A stretch of 64,000 bases of DNA from Gilvimarinus xylanilyticus (GTDB lineage Bacteria > Pseudomonadota > Gammaproteobacteria > Pseudomonadales > Cellvibrionaceae). The notes under the pieces were generated by a model. The model saw nothing but the letters and a program-made list of their open reading frames with translations. It searched no databases and was not told where the DNA came from. Shown here in pieces: positions 56,110-64,000 of the stretch. Both the position numbers and the translations under genes were made by a program. The stretch is from the NCBI RefSeq assembly GCF_024195295.1, contig NZ_JAMFTH010000001.1:744001-808000 (forward strand), written 5' to 3'. Every line of letters starts with the position of its first letter. Position 1 is the stretch's first letter.

Positions 56110-56895
56110 ATGGAGTCTCTCGTCGTCTCAGATGAGCAGCTGATGCAATTTATGGCGCAGTATGTGTGGCCTTTTTTTCGCATTGGTGCCCTGTTTATGG
56201 CAGCCCCGGTGATTGGCGCCCGCACGGTTACCGCACGAGTCAGAATTATTCTCGCCGCCCTGGTAACCTTTTTGGTTGCGCCTTTGTTGCCCGATCCTCC
56301 CTCGGTTGACTTCCTCAGTCTGGCTGCGGCGCAAATTGTGTTATCTGAGGTGCTGATTGGCCTGGCCCTGGGGTTTGCCTTTCAGGTGGGGATGCATATT
56401 TTTGTGCTGTCGGGGCAGTTGGTGGCAATGAAAATGGGGTTGGGGTTTGCCTCTATGAATGATCCATCCAATGGCATTACCGTGACCGTGCTATCGCAGT
56501 TCTATTTGCTCCTGTCTACCGTGCTTTTTCTGATTTTCGACGGTCATTTGTTGATGATTGAGCTGATCAGCGCCAGTTTCTATTCCATGCCGGTCGGCGA
56601 GGGCGGACTGGGGCCGAACGAATTTGTTCAAATCGCGTCAATGGGGTCGTGGATGTTTAGCGCGTCGCTTATTTTCGTACTGCCGCTGTTTACCGCCTTA
56701 CTCGTTATTAATATGGCGTTTGGCGTTATGAATCGCTCTGCGCCACAAATTAACGTTTTTACGGTGGGTTTTCCGATTACCTTGATTTTCGGGCTGCTTT
56801 TTATGTGGATAGGTTTGGTGGCGTTTATTCCCTATTTTGAGCAAATTTTCGCTGATATGGCCTTGTTCGGTCGCCGTCTAATGGGGCTTCCGTAA
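56110..56895 (+). CDS. fliR: Flagellar export gate protein FliR
   Basis: Export-gate membrane protein, 261 aa with about six TM segments; typical GALFMAAPVIGARTVTARVR and LGFAFQVGMHIFVLSGQLVAMKMGLGFASMNDP. The ATG at 56110 is chosen; a TTG six bases earlier is in frame but overlaps the fliQ stop. The stop shares bases with the flhB ATG (TAATG). Confidence 0.95.
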   Translation: MESLVVSDEQLMQFMAQYVWPFFRIGALFMAAPVIGARTVTARVRIILAALVTFLVAPLLPDPPSVDFLSLAAAQIVLSEVLIGLALGFAFQVGMHIFVLSGQLVAMKMGLGFASMNDPSNGITVTVLSQFYLLLSTVLFLIFDGHLLMIELISASFYSMPVGEGGLGPNEFVQIASMGSWMFSASLIFVLPLFTALLVINMAFGVMNRSAPQINVFTVGFPITLIFGLLFMWIGLVAFIPYFEQIFADMALFGRRLMGLP

Positions 56896-58034
56896 TGGCG
56901 GGTGAGAACGATAGCAGTCAGGAAAAGACGGAAGAACCCACGGCACGAAAGCTGGAGAAAGCCCGTGAAGATGGGCAAATTCCCCGTTCGCGAGATTTAA
57001 CCACCACTTTCATCTTGCTGGCTGGTGCCCTGGGGCTGACGTTTTTTGGTCAGATAATCGGCGGCAGTATGCTGGGGCTGAGTAAAAATAATTTTACCTT
57101 ATCGCGGCGCGAAGTGTTTGATACTGACGCCATGTTCGCTCATCTGGCCAGCTCGTTTTACGACGGCTTTATGTCACTTGTGCCATTAATGGCGCTGCTT
57201 CTGATCGCCTCGGTGGTGGGGCCAGTGGCGCTCGGCGGTTGGTTGTTAAGCGCCAAGGCAATGGCACCCAAGGCTAGCCGTATGAGTCCTCTGGCGGGGC
57301 TCAAGCGCATGTTTTCGCTCAAGTCACTAATTGAGCTATTCAAATCCGTCGCCAAGGTTTCTTTGGTTATGATTGTCGCAATTATGGCGCTGTTGTATTG
57401 GCAGCAAGATATTATGCAGCTGGCGGGCGTAGAGGTAGAAGTCGGGATTATCGAGTCGCTGCAAATTAGTGCCTACGCGACTATTGCCATGGCGGCCATT
57501 ACTATTTTGGTGGCGGCCATTGATGTGCCTTTTCAAATTTACGAGCATGTCAAAAAGTTAAAAATGTCATTTCAGGAAGTTAAAGACGAGCACAAAGACA
57601 CCGAAGGTAAGCCCGAGGTGAAGGGCCGCATTCGTCAGTTGCAGCGGGAAATGGCTCAGCGGCGCATGATGAGCCAGGTGCCTGAGGCCGATGTGGTTAT
57701 CACTAACCCGACGCACTTTTCTGTCGCCCTAAAGTATGATCCTGAAACCATGAGCACTCCGGTACTCTTGGCAAAAGGCGTGGACCATACGGCGCTAAAA
57801 ATTCGCGAAATTGCCGGAGTCCACAAGATTGATATTATTCAATCCCCCATGCTCGCCCGTTCGGTGTACTACACCACTGATATTGACGAGGAGATTCCCG
57901 CAGGCTTGTATATGGCGGTAGCTCAAGTTTTGGCCTATGTTTTTGGCCTGCGCAACTTCCGTCGGGGCCACGGGGAAAAGCCTGTTTATCCGCGCAACAT
58001 TCAGGTTCCCAAAGACTTTCAGTACGATCAATAA
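56895..58034 (+). CDS. flhB: Flagellar export specificity switch protein FlhB
   Basis: Membrane protein that switches export from rod/hook to filament substrates. 379 aa: SSQEKTEEPTARKLEKAREDGQ at the N-terminus, four TM segments (about 36-56, 92-118, 152-170, 190-212), and the cytoplasmic domain with the autocleavage site VITNPTHFSVALKY (cleavage after about Asn271). Last gene of the fliL operon. Confidence 0.97.
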   Translation: MAGENDSSQEKTEEPTARKLEKAREDGQIPRSRDLTTTFILLAGALGLTFFGQIIGGSMLGLSKNNFTLSRREVFDTDAMFAHLASSFYDGFMSLVPLMALLLIASVVGPVALGGWLLSAKAMAPKASRMSPLAGLKRMFSLKSLIELFKSVAKVSLVMIVAIMALLYWQQDIMQLAGVEVEVGIIESLQISAYATIAMAAITILVAAIDVPFQIYEHVKKLKMSFQEVKDEHKDTEGKPEVKGRIRQLQREMAQRRMMSQVPEADVVITNPTHFSVALKYDPETMSTPVLLAKGVDHTALKIREIAGVHKIDIIQSPMLARSVYYTTDIDEEIPAGLYMAVAQVLAYVFGLRNFRRGHGEKPVYPRNIQVPKDFQYDQ

Positions 58035-58093
58035 ATGATCGCCGCGCCTGTCTTTAGGGTGCCCTTTAATAGTACCCGAAGGGATGTCTGAAT

Positions 58094-58109
58094 AGGTATG
58101 CTTCTTGCC
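58094..58109 (+). promoter_or_regulatory. Sigma-54 promoter of flhA
   Basis: AGGTATGCTTCTTGCC: GG at -24, TTGC at -12 with right spacing, 45 bases before the flhA ATG. The first base and positions 4 and 6 deviate from consensus. Confidence 0.7.
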
Positions 58110-58153
58110 ATAGTAGCTGTGGGTTCTATACAAGCGTCAAAATTCGGACATCT

Positions 58154-60361
58154 ATGGCACTTTCATTCGGGCAGATCAATAAAAGCAATAGTAAGGCGGC
58201 GCTGTTACAGCTAAAAGGCCTGGGCCATGGCAATGTGGGTATCCCCATTTTGCTGGTGATGTTGCTGGGAATGATGATCCTGCCCATGCCGGCATTTATG
58301 CTGGATGCTTTCTTTTCTTTTAACATCGCGCTGTCGATTGTGGTGCTTCTGGTAGGGGTGTACGCCCTGCGTCCATTGGATTTTGCCGCTTTCCCGACGA
58401 TTTTGCTGGTCGCCACTTTGTTGCGTCTCGCCCTTAACGTCGCCTCTACCCGTGTGGTTTTGCTTAACGGCCACGAGGGCGGAGATGCTGCGGGTAAGGT
58501 TATTCAGGCCTTCGGTGAAGTGGTGATTGGAGGCAATTACGCCGTCGGTCTGGTGGTGTTTTTGATTCTGATGATCATCAATTTTGTGGTGGTCACCAAG
58601 GGGGCGGGGCGCATATCCGAGGTGAGCGCGAGGTTTACTCTGGACGCCATGCCCGGCAAGCAAATGGCGATTGATGCGGACCTGAACGCGGGCCTGATTG
58701 ACCAGGAGCAGGCGCGGCAACGTCGCGAAGATGTGGCCAGCGAAGCGGACTTTTACGGCGCAATGGACGGTGCCAGCAAATTTGTGCGCGGCGATGCCAT
58801 TGCCGGTATTTTGATTCTGGCGATTAATATTCTGGGTGGGCTGGGTGTGGGCATGTTGCAACACAACCTGGAGTTTTCCGATGCTTTGGAAAAGTACATT
58901 CTTCTGACTATCGGTGACGGTCTGGTCGCACAGATCCCTTCGCTGATGTTGTCAACGGCTACGGCCATTTTGGTCACCCGGGTAAACAGCTCACAAGACA
59001 TGCGCGCGCAGGTTATGTCGCAAATGTTCGACTCCCCTAAAGCGCTGGCCATTGCCTCGGGTATGCTCTTCATTATGGGCGTGATTCCCGGGATGCCGCA
59101 TCTGGCGTTTTTGGGATTGGCTTTTTTGTGTGGCGCTTTGGCTTACTACATTCACTGGCGCAAGCAGCAGCCCGAGGCGGTTGAGGAAGACTACTTCCCA
59201 GGCGACAGACGCGCAGGTACATCCACAGGTGGTGGCTCCCCGTCACCGTCGACTCCTAGTCCGGCTCCAGCCTCTTCGGCGGCCTTACCGCCTGCGGAAA
59301 ACGTTGAGCTTAATTGGGACGATGTGCAGCCTGTGGACGTTATCGGTCTGGAGGTGGGGTATCGATTGATTCCCATGGTGGACAAATCACAGGGTGGGGC
59401 TTTGCTGGGGCGAATTAAAGGCGTTCGTAAAAAGCTGTCTCAGGAAATGGGCTTTTTAATCCCTACGGTACATATTCGCGACAACCTGGAGTTGGCACCC
59501 AACGGTTATCGGGTCAGCCTAATGGGGGTAACCGCCGCCGAGGCTGAAGTGCACCCCGATCGCGAGCTGGCGATTAATCCGGGGCAGGTGTTCGGCGAGC
59601 TTGAAGGGATTAAAACCAAAGACCCGGCCTTTGGGTTGGACGCGGTGTGGATCAGCGCGGGCCAGAAAGAGCAGGCGCAAACCCTGGGGTATACCGTGGT
59701 GGATGCGAGCACGGTGGTGGCAACGCACCTTAATCAAATACTGCAACAGCATGTGCACGAGTTGATTGGCCACGAAGATGTGCAAAAGCTGCTGGATATG
59801 CTGGGCAAAACATCGCCCAAGTTAGTTGAGGAACTAGTGCCTAACACTTTGAACCTCAATACTCTTTTGCGAGTATTGCAGAACCTGCTGCGGGAAAAAG
59901 TAGCGGTGCGGGATATTCGCACCATCGCCGAAGCTTTGGCGGGCCAGTCGGGTAAGAGTCAAGATCCCGCCGCTCTAACGGCTCTTGCCCGGGTGGCCTT
60001 AGCGCGCCAAATCGTTCAGGGAATCAATGGTACTGCGGCTGAGCTGCCGGTTATCACCTTAAACCCGCAGTTGGAACAGTTGTTGCTGAGTACTGTGCAA
60101 CAGGCACAAAAAGCCGGCGCCGACGACAGCGCTTTTGTCGAACCCGCGCTGGCGGAAAAGCTGCAACGATCCCTAAGTGCAGCGGCCCAAAAGCAGGAAA
60201 TGGCGGGCAAGCCTCAGGTGTTACTGGTGGCTGCTCCGCTGCGAACCATGTTGGTTCGGTTTTGTCGTCACAGTGTCCCGGATATGCATGTTTTGGCGTA
60301 TACCGAAGTGCCCGACAATAAACAGATCACCATAGACGCGTCGGTCAGTGCCGATGGTTAG
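58154..60361 (+). CDS. flhA: Flagellar export gate protein FlhA
   Basis: Forms the nonameric ring that receives substrates and chaperones at the export gate. 735 aa: eight TM segments in the first 350 residues, with the family signature AAFPTILLVATLLRLALNVA STRVVL (split for length) and the conserved cytoplasmic loop DAMPGKQMAIDADLNAGLI. A Ser/Pro/Gly-rich linker (about 345-380) precedes the cytoplasmic domain. Start ATG 58154. Confidence 0.97.
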   Translation: MALSFGQINKSNSKAALLQLKGLGHGNVGIPILLVMLLGMMILPMPAFMLDAFFSFNIALSIVVLLVGVYALRPLDFAAFPTILLVATLLRLALNVASTRVVLLNGHEGGDAAGKVIQAFGEVVIGGNYAVGLVVFLILMIINFVVVTKGAGRISEVSARFTLDAMPGKQMAIDADLNAGLIDQEQARQRREDVASEADFYGAMDGASKFVRGDAIAGILILAINILGGLGVGMLQHNLEFSDALEKYILLTIGDGLVAQIPSLMLSTATAILVTRVNSSQDMRAQVMSQMFDSPKALAIASGMLFIMGVIPGMPHLAFLGLAFLCGALAYYIHWRKQQPEAVEEDYFPGDRRAGTSTGGGSPSPSTPSPAPASSAALPPAENVELNWDDVQPVDVIGLEVGYRLIPMVDKSQGGALLGRIKGVRKKLSQEMGFLIPTVHIRDNLELAPNGYRVSLMGVTAAEAEVHPDRELAINPGQVFGELEGIKTKDPAFGLDAVWISAGQKEQAQTLGYTVVDASTVVATHLNQILQQHVHELIGHEDVQKLLDMLGKTSPKLVEELVPNTLNLNTLLRVLQNLLREKVAVRDIRTIAEALAGQSGKSQDPAALTALARVALARQIVQGINGTAAELPVITLNPQLEQLLLSTVQQAQKAGADDSAFVEPALAEKLQRSLSAAAQKQEMAGKPQVLLVAAPLRTMLVRFCRHSVPDMHVLAYTEVPDNKQITIDASVSADG

Positions 60362-60375
60362 CGGGAGATAGAAAA

Positions 60376-61731
60376 ATGCAGGTAAAACGCTTTGTCGCCA
60401 AAGATATGCGCCGAGCCCTAGAGATGGTTCGTCAGGCATTGGGTGAAGAGGCCATTATTCATTCCAGCCGCCGCGTAAAAGAGGGGGTCGAGCTGATCAC
60501 CAGCCTAGCCTCGTCACAGCCCGCGCTCGCCGATCCCTCGCCGGTTCCGCAAGCTCCGCCGCAGCAAACAAGCGATGACGATCTGCCCGCCCCGAAAGCT
60601 CCGGCGAAAAGCGGTCGCGATATCGCTGCCGATATAGAACTCGCTACCCGCCGCTTGGAAGCAAAGCGCTTGGCGGAGGCATCGGCTGATGAGTACTTGC
60701 AAGATAACCAAGTGGTCAATGCCGGTATCAAAATGCAGTCAGCCCAAGGGGAAGCCACTGCCCCGCAATCGGCGGCCGAGCGCTACGGTTTGGTTTCTCC
60801 CTCAGCACCTGCCGAGTCTGCCAATGCCGGGGACGAACTGGAAGCCTTGCACGAAGAAATCGCCCAGATGCGTCTGATGCTGGAGCAACAGTTAGGCCGC
60901 TTAGGAGCAGCGCCCACTGGGCCGGGTAATCGCCAGGCCAGCGCCCTGGCCCAACGCCTGCAAAAGCTAGGCTTGTCTGAGCAAACAGCCCAGGCATTAT
61001 TGCAGCAGCCCCTTAAACAGAGAGCTCTGGCTAAAGCTTGGCCCGAGGTTATGGCCCGGTTGGCACATGCGATTCCCGCGTGCAAAACGGATCTTACCGC
61101 TCAAGGAGGCGTTTTCGCCCTTGTGGGGCCCACAGGTGCCGGCAAAACCACGACTTTGGCAAAGCTTGCCGCTCGTTACGTGATGGCCCACGGTGCCGAC
61201 AAGGTGGCGCTGGTCACTACCGATACCCAGCGTTTGGGCGGGCAGGAGCAACTGCGCTCGATTGCGCGTATTTTGCAGGTGCCTTTACGCACCGTGGATG
61301 AAAATAATAGTTTGTCCGCCGTACTGCGCAGTTTGCGCAAATGTCCGTTAGTGCTTATTGACACCGCAGGGATGCGTGCCGGCGATCCCGCTCTGAATCA
61401 GAAAATGCTTGAGTTGGCCAACATCTCACGGGTGCAAAGCCTTTTGGTGCTGCCCGCCAACAGTCAGCCTCAAGTATTGAAAGCGGCGCTTCACAGTTAT
61501 CAAAAAGCCGATTTGGCGGGTTGTATTTTGAGCAAATTGGACGACTGCGCCAGCTTGGGCGAGGCCATCGACTGCGCGCTACAAGCCCGCCTGCCAATAG
61601 CCTATACTACCGATGGACAAGATGTTCCGGATGATATTGCTCTGGCGCGGGGTCATGCGTTGGTCAGCAAGGCTGCACAAATGGCCCAAAGTGCGAGGGG
61701 CCAGCACAATGCCCAGCGCTCACAAGCATAG
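60376..61731 (+). CDS. flhF: Flagellar SRP-type GTPase FlhF
   Basis: Polar flagellum placement GTPase. 451 aa: basic N-terminus (MQVKRFVAKDMRRALEMVRQ ALGEEAIIHSSRRV, split for length), a variable Ala/Pro/Glu-rich B region (about 50-165), then the N and G domains. The G1 loop is VGPTGAGKTTTLAKLAARY. G3 is LIDTAGM. The G4-G5 region is SKLDDCASLGEA. The G2-adjacent TDTQRLGGQEQL departs from the common TDTYRIGAHEQL. It pairs with fleN for flagellar position and number. Confidence 0.95.
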   Translation: MQVKRFVAKDMRRALEMVRQALGEEAIIHSSRRVKEGVELITSLASSQPALADPSPVPQAPPQQTSDDDLPAPKAPAKSGRDIAADIELATRRLEAKRLAEASADEYLQDNQVVNAGIKMQSAQGEATAPQSAAERYGLVSPSAPAESANAGDELEALHEEIAQMRLMLEQQLGRLGAAPTGPGNRQASALAQRLQKLGLSEQTAQALLQQPLKQRALAKAWPEVMARLAHAIPACKTDLTAQGGVFALVGPTGAGKTTTLAKLAARYVMAHGADKVALVTTDTQRLGGQEQLRSIARILQVPLRTVDENNSLSAVLRSLRKCPLVLIDTAGMRAGDPALNQKMLELANISRVQSLLVLPANSQPQVLKAALHSYQKADLAGCILSKLDDCASLGEAIDCALQARLPIAYTTDGQDVPDDIALARGHALVSKAAQMAQSARGQHNAQRSQA

Positions 61732-61779
61732 TTCGCTGGTTCGGTCCGGATCGCGGCAGTGAAATTAGAGAGATAATCA

Positions 61780-62607
61780 ATGAGTCAAAATCGCCCTGTA
61801 CAGGTCATCGCCGTCTCCGGGGGTAAAGGAGGCGTGGGCAAGAGTAATATTTCCGTCAACCTGAGTATTGCCCTGGCCCAGCTGCGTCGCCGAGTGGTTT
61901 TAATGGATGCGGACCTGGGGCTGGCTAACGTCGATGTCTTGTTGGGGCTAACCCCTAAATATACCCTCGCCGATGTTCTTACGGGCGAGTGCTCAATGTC
62001 TGAGGTTCTGGTGTCCGGACCGGGGGGCATTAAAATCGTTCCGGCCGCCTCTGGCGTGCAGCGCATGGCAGAACTGAGCGCGCAGGAACACGCGGGCTTA
62101 ATCAGCGCTTTTAGCGAATTGAGCGATCAGGTTGATATTTTGATTATCGATACCGCTGCAGGTATTTCTGATACGGTCGTCAGCTTTGTACGCGCCGCTA
62201 ATGAAGCTTTGGTGGTGGTGTGTGACGAGCCGTCCTCCATTACCGACGCCTACGCATTGATTAAACTGCTTCACAAAGAGCACGGCTTGCAGCGCTTTCG
62301 GGTGGTCGCCAATATGACCCGACGCAGCAACGAAGGCCAGCAAATGTTCAACAAGCTCAATGCGGTCTGTGAACGCTTTTTGGAGGTCGCCTTAGAGTAT
62401 GTCGGTCAGGTGCCTTTCGATGAAAGTGTACGCAAAGCTGTGCAAAAGCAGAAGGCATTGTTAGAGTTTGCCCCCCACTGCAAAGCGTCGCAGTCGCTGC
62501 GTGAGCTGGCCAAACAAGTAGATCGCTGGCCGTTGCCCAGCGCACCGACAGGAAAGCTGGAATTTTTTGTCGAACGATTGCTGCAGGCGGCAGCTTCGGG
62601 GTATTGA
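61780..62607 (+). CDS. fleN: Flagellar number regulator FleN (FlhG/MinD-like ATPase)
   Basis: A MinD-family ATPase that restrains FleQ and limits flagellar number. 275 aa with a deviant Walker A SGGKGGVGKSNISVNLS (about 14-30), VLMDADLGLANVDVLLGL and Walker B LIIDTAAGISDTV. It is 48 bases after flhF and 3 bases before fliA, in the Pseudomonas/Vibrio order flhF-fleN-fliA-cheY. Confidence 0.96.
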   Translation: MSQNRPVQVIAVSGGKGGVGKSNISVNLSIALAQLRRRVVLMDADLGLANVDVLLGLTPKYTLADVLTGECSMSEVLVSGPGGIKIVPAASGVQRMAELSAQEHAGLISAFSELSDQVDILIIDTAAGISDTVVSFVRAANEALVVVCDEPSSITDAYALIKLLHKEHGLQRFRVVANMTRRSNEGQQMFNKLNAVCERFLEVALEYVGQVPFDESVRKAVQKQKALLEFAPHCKASQSLRELAKQVDRWPLPSAPTGKLEFFVERLLQAAASGY

Positions 62608-62610
62608 CCT

Positions 62611-63348
62611 ATGAATGCGGCAAGTGGATTGGCTATGTACAATGAAACACGAGCGCAAACCAGCGACATTCGAGTTGAAGATTACGCGGGTCTGGTAAAA
62701 CGCATCGCCCACCACATGATGCTGAAAATGCCGGCCAGCGTGCAGGTGGATGACCTGATCCAGGCGGGTATGATCGGCCTGCTTGAGGCGGCGCAGAAAT
62801 ATGACGGGGGTAAGGGTGCGAGCTTTGAAACCTACGCTGGCATCCGCATTCGCGGCGCTATTGTCGATGAGATGCGGCGCGGCGATTGGGCGCCGCGTTC
62901 AGTGCACCGCAATGCCCGCCGGGTGGCCGAAGCCGTCAACCGGGTCGAGGCCCGAGTGGGGCGAGACGCGGATGATAGCGAAGTGGCGGCCGAGCTTGGG
63001 GTTGAGCTGGACGAGTATTACGCAATGCTTCGCGATGCGAACGCCAGCCGCTTATTCAGCTATGAAGAGACATTTGCCGACGATGCCGGCGCCAGCCTGG
63101 CGGGAGAAGGGGATACTTTTGTCAATCCCCAGGATGGCGTGACCCGCGACAGTTTAAAGCAATCCTTAGCTGCGGCGATTGGACAGTTGCCCGAGCGAGA
63201 GAAAATGGTGTTGGCGCTCTATTACGATCAAGAGCTAAACCTTAAAGAGATTGGTCAAATATTAGGCGTCAGTGAGTCGCGGGTCAGTCAAATCCACTCT
63301 CAGGCGGCGGCGCGGTTGCGCGCGCGTATGAGTGACTGGACACACTAG
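62611..63348 (+). CDS. fliA: Flagellar sigma factor sigma-28, FliA
   Basis: RNA polymerase sigma factor for late flagellar and chemotaxis genes. 245 aa: region 2 (VKRIAHHMMLKMPASVQVDD LIQAGMIGLLEAAQKYD, split for length), region 3 (AEAVNRVEARVGRDADDSEV) and region 4 with the -35-binding helix (LNLKEIGQILGVSESRVSQIHSQAAARLR). Start ATG 62611 (MNAASGLAMYNE), three bases after the fleN stop. Its own target promoters are visible at 63,591 and, on the minus strand, at 31,571. Confidence 0.96.
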   Translation: MNAASGLAMYNETRAQTSDIRVEDYAGLVKRIAHHMMLKMPASVQVDDLIQAGMIGLLEAAQKYDGGKGASFETYAGIRIRGAIVDEMRRGDWAPRSVHRNARRVAEAVNRVEARVGRDADDSEVAAELGVELDEYYAMLRDANASRLFSYEETFADDAGASLAGEGDTFVNPQDGVTRDSLKQSLAAAIGQLPEREKMVLALYYDQELNLKEIGQILGVSESRVSQIHSQAAARLRARMSDWTH

Positions 63349-63390
63349 CGGGGTCTATCCTCTTCAGCCCGGGCCTTGCGTGTAAGGACA

Positions 63391-63446
63391 GAGCGCCTTC
63401 AATTTTACTAGGCGGGGCATAGCGACATGGGGAAGGGCGCTCTTTT
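63391..63446 (+). terminator. Possible terminator after fliA
   Basis: GAGCGCC pairs with GGGCGCTC 42 bases later and TTTT follows. The loop is long and partly structured, so support is weak. The rest of the 370-base fliA-cheY gap holds the cheY promoter and leader and no gene. Confidence 0.4.
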
Positions 63447-63590
63447 GAGTGAGGCGCCGGGCTCCAGAGGCCGTCAATTGCCTAAAAAGCGCACAATGCT
63501 GGACTATTTTTCTGACCACTAAGTGAATCCTGTGGACTCTGCAAGATCGTCGGAGATTAAGTAAAAGTTCCTTTATATTGACCCCGGGGC

Positions 63591-63617
63591 TAAATCCCAG
63601 TACTTTTCCGCCGATAA
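63591..63617 (+). promoter_or_regulatory. Sigma-28 (FliA) promoter of cheY
   Basis: TAAATCCC, 11 bases, GCCGATAA: perfect -10 and spacing, a -35 retaining TAAA. It lies about 100 bases upstream of the cheY start, giving a leader of roughly 90 bases. Confidence 0.78.
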
Positions 63618-63718
63618 CGCGGTAAGCGTCACACATACATCTGATTCTGGCATTAGCCGAATCAGCCACTAGACTGAGAGTAAACCAGACTTCCCTGTTG
63701 GGTGAGACGGAGGCAGCA

Positions 63719-64000
63719 TTGGATAAAAATATGAAGATTCTTATTGTCGATGACTTTTCGACAATGCGACGGATCATTAAGAACCTACTGAGAGATCTCG
63801 GGTTTAACAATACCCACGAGGCAGACGATGGTCTTACCGCCTTGCCAATGCTCAAAGGGGGTGGTTTCGATTTCTTAATTACCGACTGGAACATGCCGGG
63901 CATGAGCGGGATTGATCTGCTTAAGGCCGTACGTGCCGATTCCAGCCTGGCTTCTCTGCCGGTGCTTATGGTCACGGCTGAAGCCAAGCGCGACCAAATC
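63719..64000 (+). CDS. cheY: Chemotaxis response regulator CheY (3'-truncated by window edge)
   Basis: Phosphorylated CheY binds FliM and changes flagellar rotation. 94 codons are present of about 125-130. Visible: [14 protein letters not shown] (acidic pair), phospho-acceptor Asp in [13 protein letters not shown], and MVTAEAKRD. The start is taken as TTG 63719 ([12 protein letters not shown]) because GGAGG at 63709-63713 is five bases from it but 17 bases from the ATG at 63731. An ATG start would shorten the protein by four residues. First gene of the chemotaxis block that must continue to the right. Confidence 0.93.
   Translation, partial: MDKNMKILIVDDFSTMRRIIKNLLRDLGFNNTHEADDGLTALPMLKGGGFDFLITDWNMPGMSGIDLLKAVRADSSLASLPVLMVTAEAKRDQI

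Overview
The window reads as a chromosomal segment of a marine or polysaccharide-degrading gammaproteobacterium. The flagellar gene order (fleQ-fleSR-fliEFGHIJ-hsbA-hsbR-hptB-fliKLMNOPQR-flhB-flhA-flhF-fleN-fliA-cheY) and the alaS-lysC-csrA-tRNA-Ser(GCU) block are Pseudomonas-like. The Ser-rich-linker GH5 cellulase lipoprotein, the clustered Entner-Doudoroff genes and moderate GC point to the Cellvibrionaceae (Saccharophagus, Teredinibacter, Simiduia, Gilvimarinus and relatives). The genus is an inference; no 16S gene is present.

Layout. 1-6.8 kb: sugar catabolism operon edd(partial)-zwf-pgl-eda-gap-pyk, converting glucose-6-P to pyruvate by the Entner-Doudoroff route and ending in a strong terminator. 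6.9-12.5 kb: an M23 peptidase-like exported protein, a Trm112-family protein, alaS, lysC and csrA. 12.67-13.2 kb: tRNA-Ser(GCU) followed by a tandem array in which the tRNA 3' end, a terminator hairpin and a structured unit are repeated. 13.4-16 kb: a GH5 endoglucanase lipoprotein behind a LacI-type operator, then a convergent PAS-PAS-MCP sensor. 16.1-20.9 kb (minus strand): metH and a hexose-6-phosphate mutarotase. 21-26.4 kb: rapA, a small unknown gene and a ydbS/ydbT PH-domain pair. 26.4-32.1 kb: an AT-richer accessory island with five small unknown or broken genes on the plus strand and a 500-residue unknown gene on the minus strand. It is bracketed by inverted copies of a dispersed structured repeat; a third copy lies upstream of deaD. 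32.1-36.7 kb: deaD, a degenerate nuclease-like protein, a HIT hydrolase and two small exported proteins. 37.2-64 kb: the flagellar regulon.

Flagellar logic visible in the DNA: a FleQ-box-like palindrome precedes fleQ. Sigma-54 (-24/-12) promoters precede fleSR, fliE, fliK, fliL and flhA. Sigma-28 promoters precede cheY and, unexpectedly, the unknown 500-residue gene at 30.0-31.5 kb, which makes it a candidate new member of the late flagellar regulon. The HsbA/HsbR/HptB phosphorelay that acts on the anti-sigma factor FlgM in Pseudomonas is embedded between fliJ and fliK, with a 359-bp MITE-like element just upstream.

Main items for a second look: the dispersed repeat whose hairpin arms differ between copies by compensatory changes; the tRNA-Ser 179-bp repeat array, which recalls the E. 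coli tyrT/rtT repeats; and the sigma-28-controlled orphan gene. No CRISPR array, rRNA, transposase or integrase was seen.
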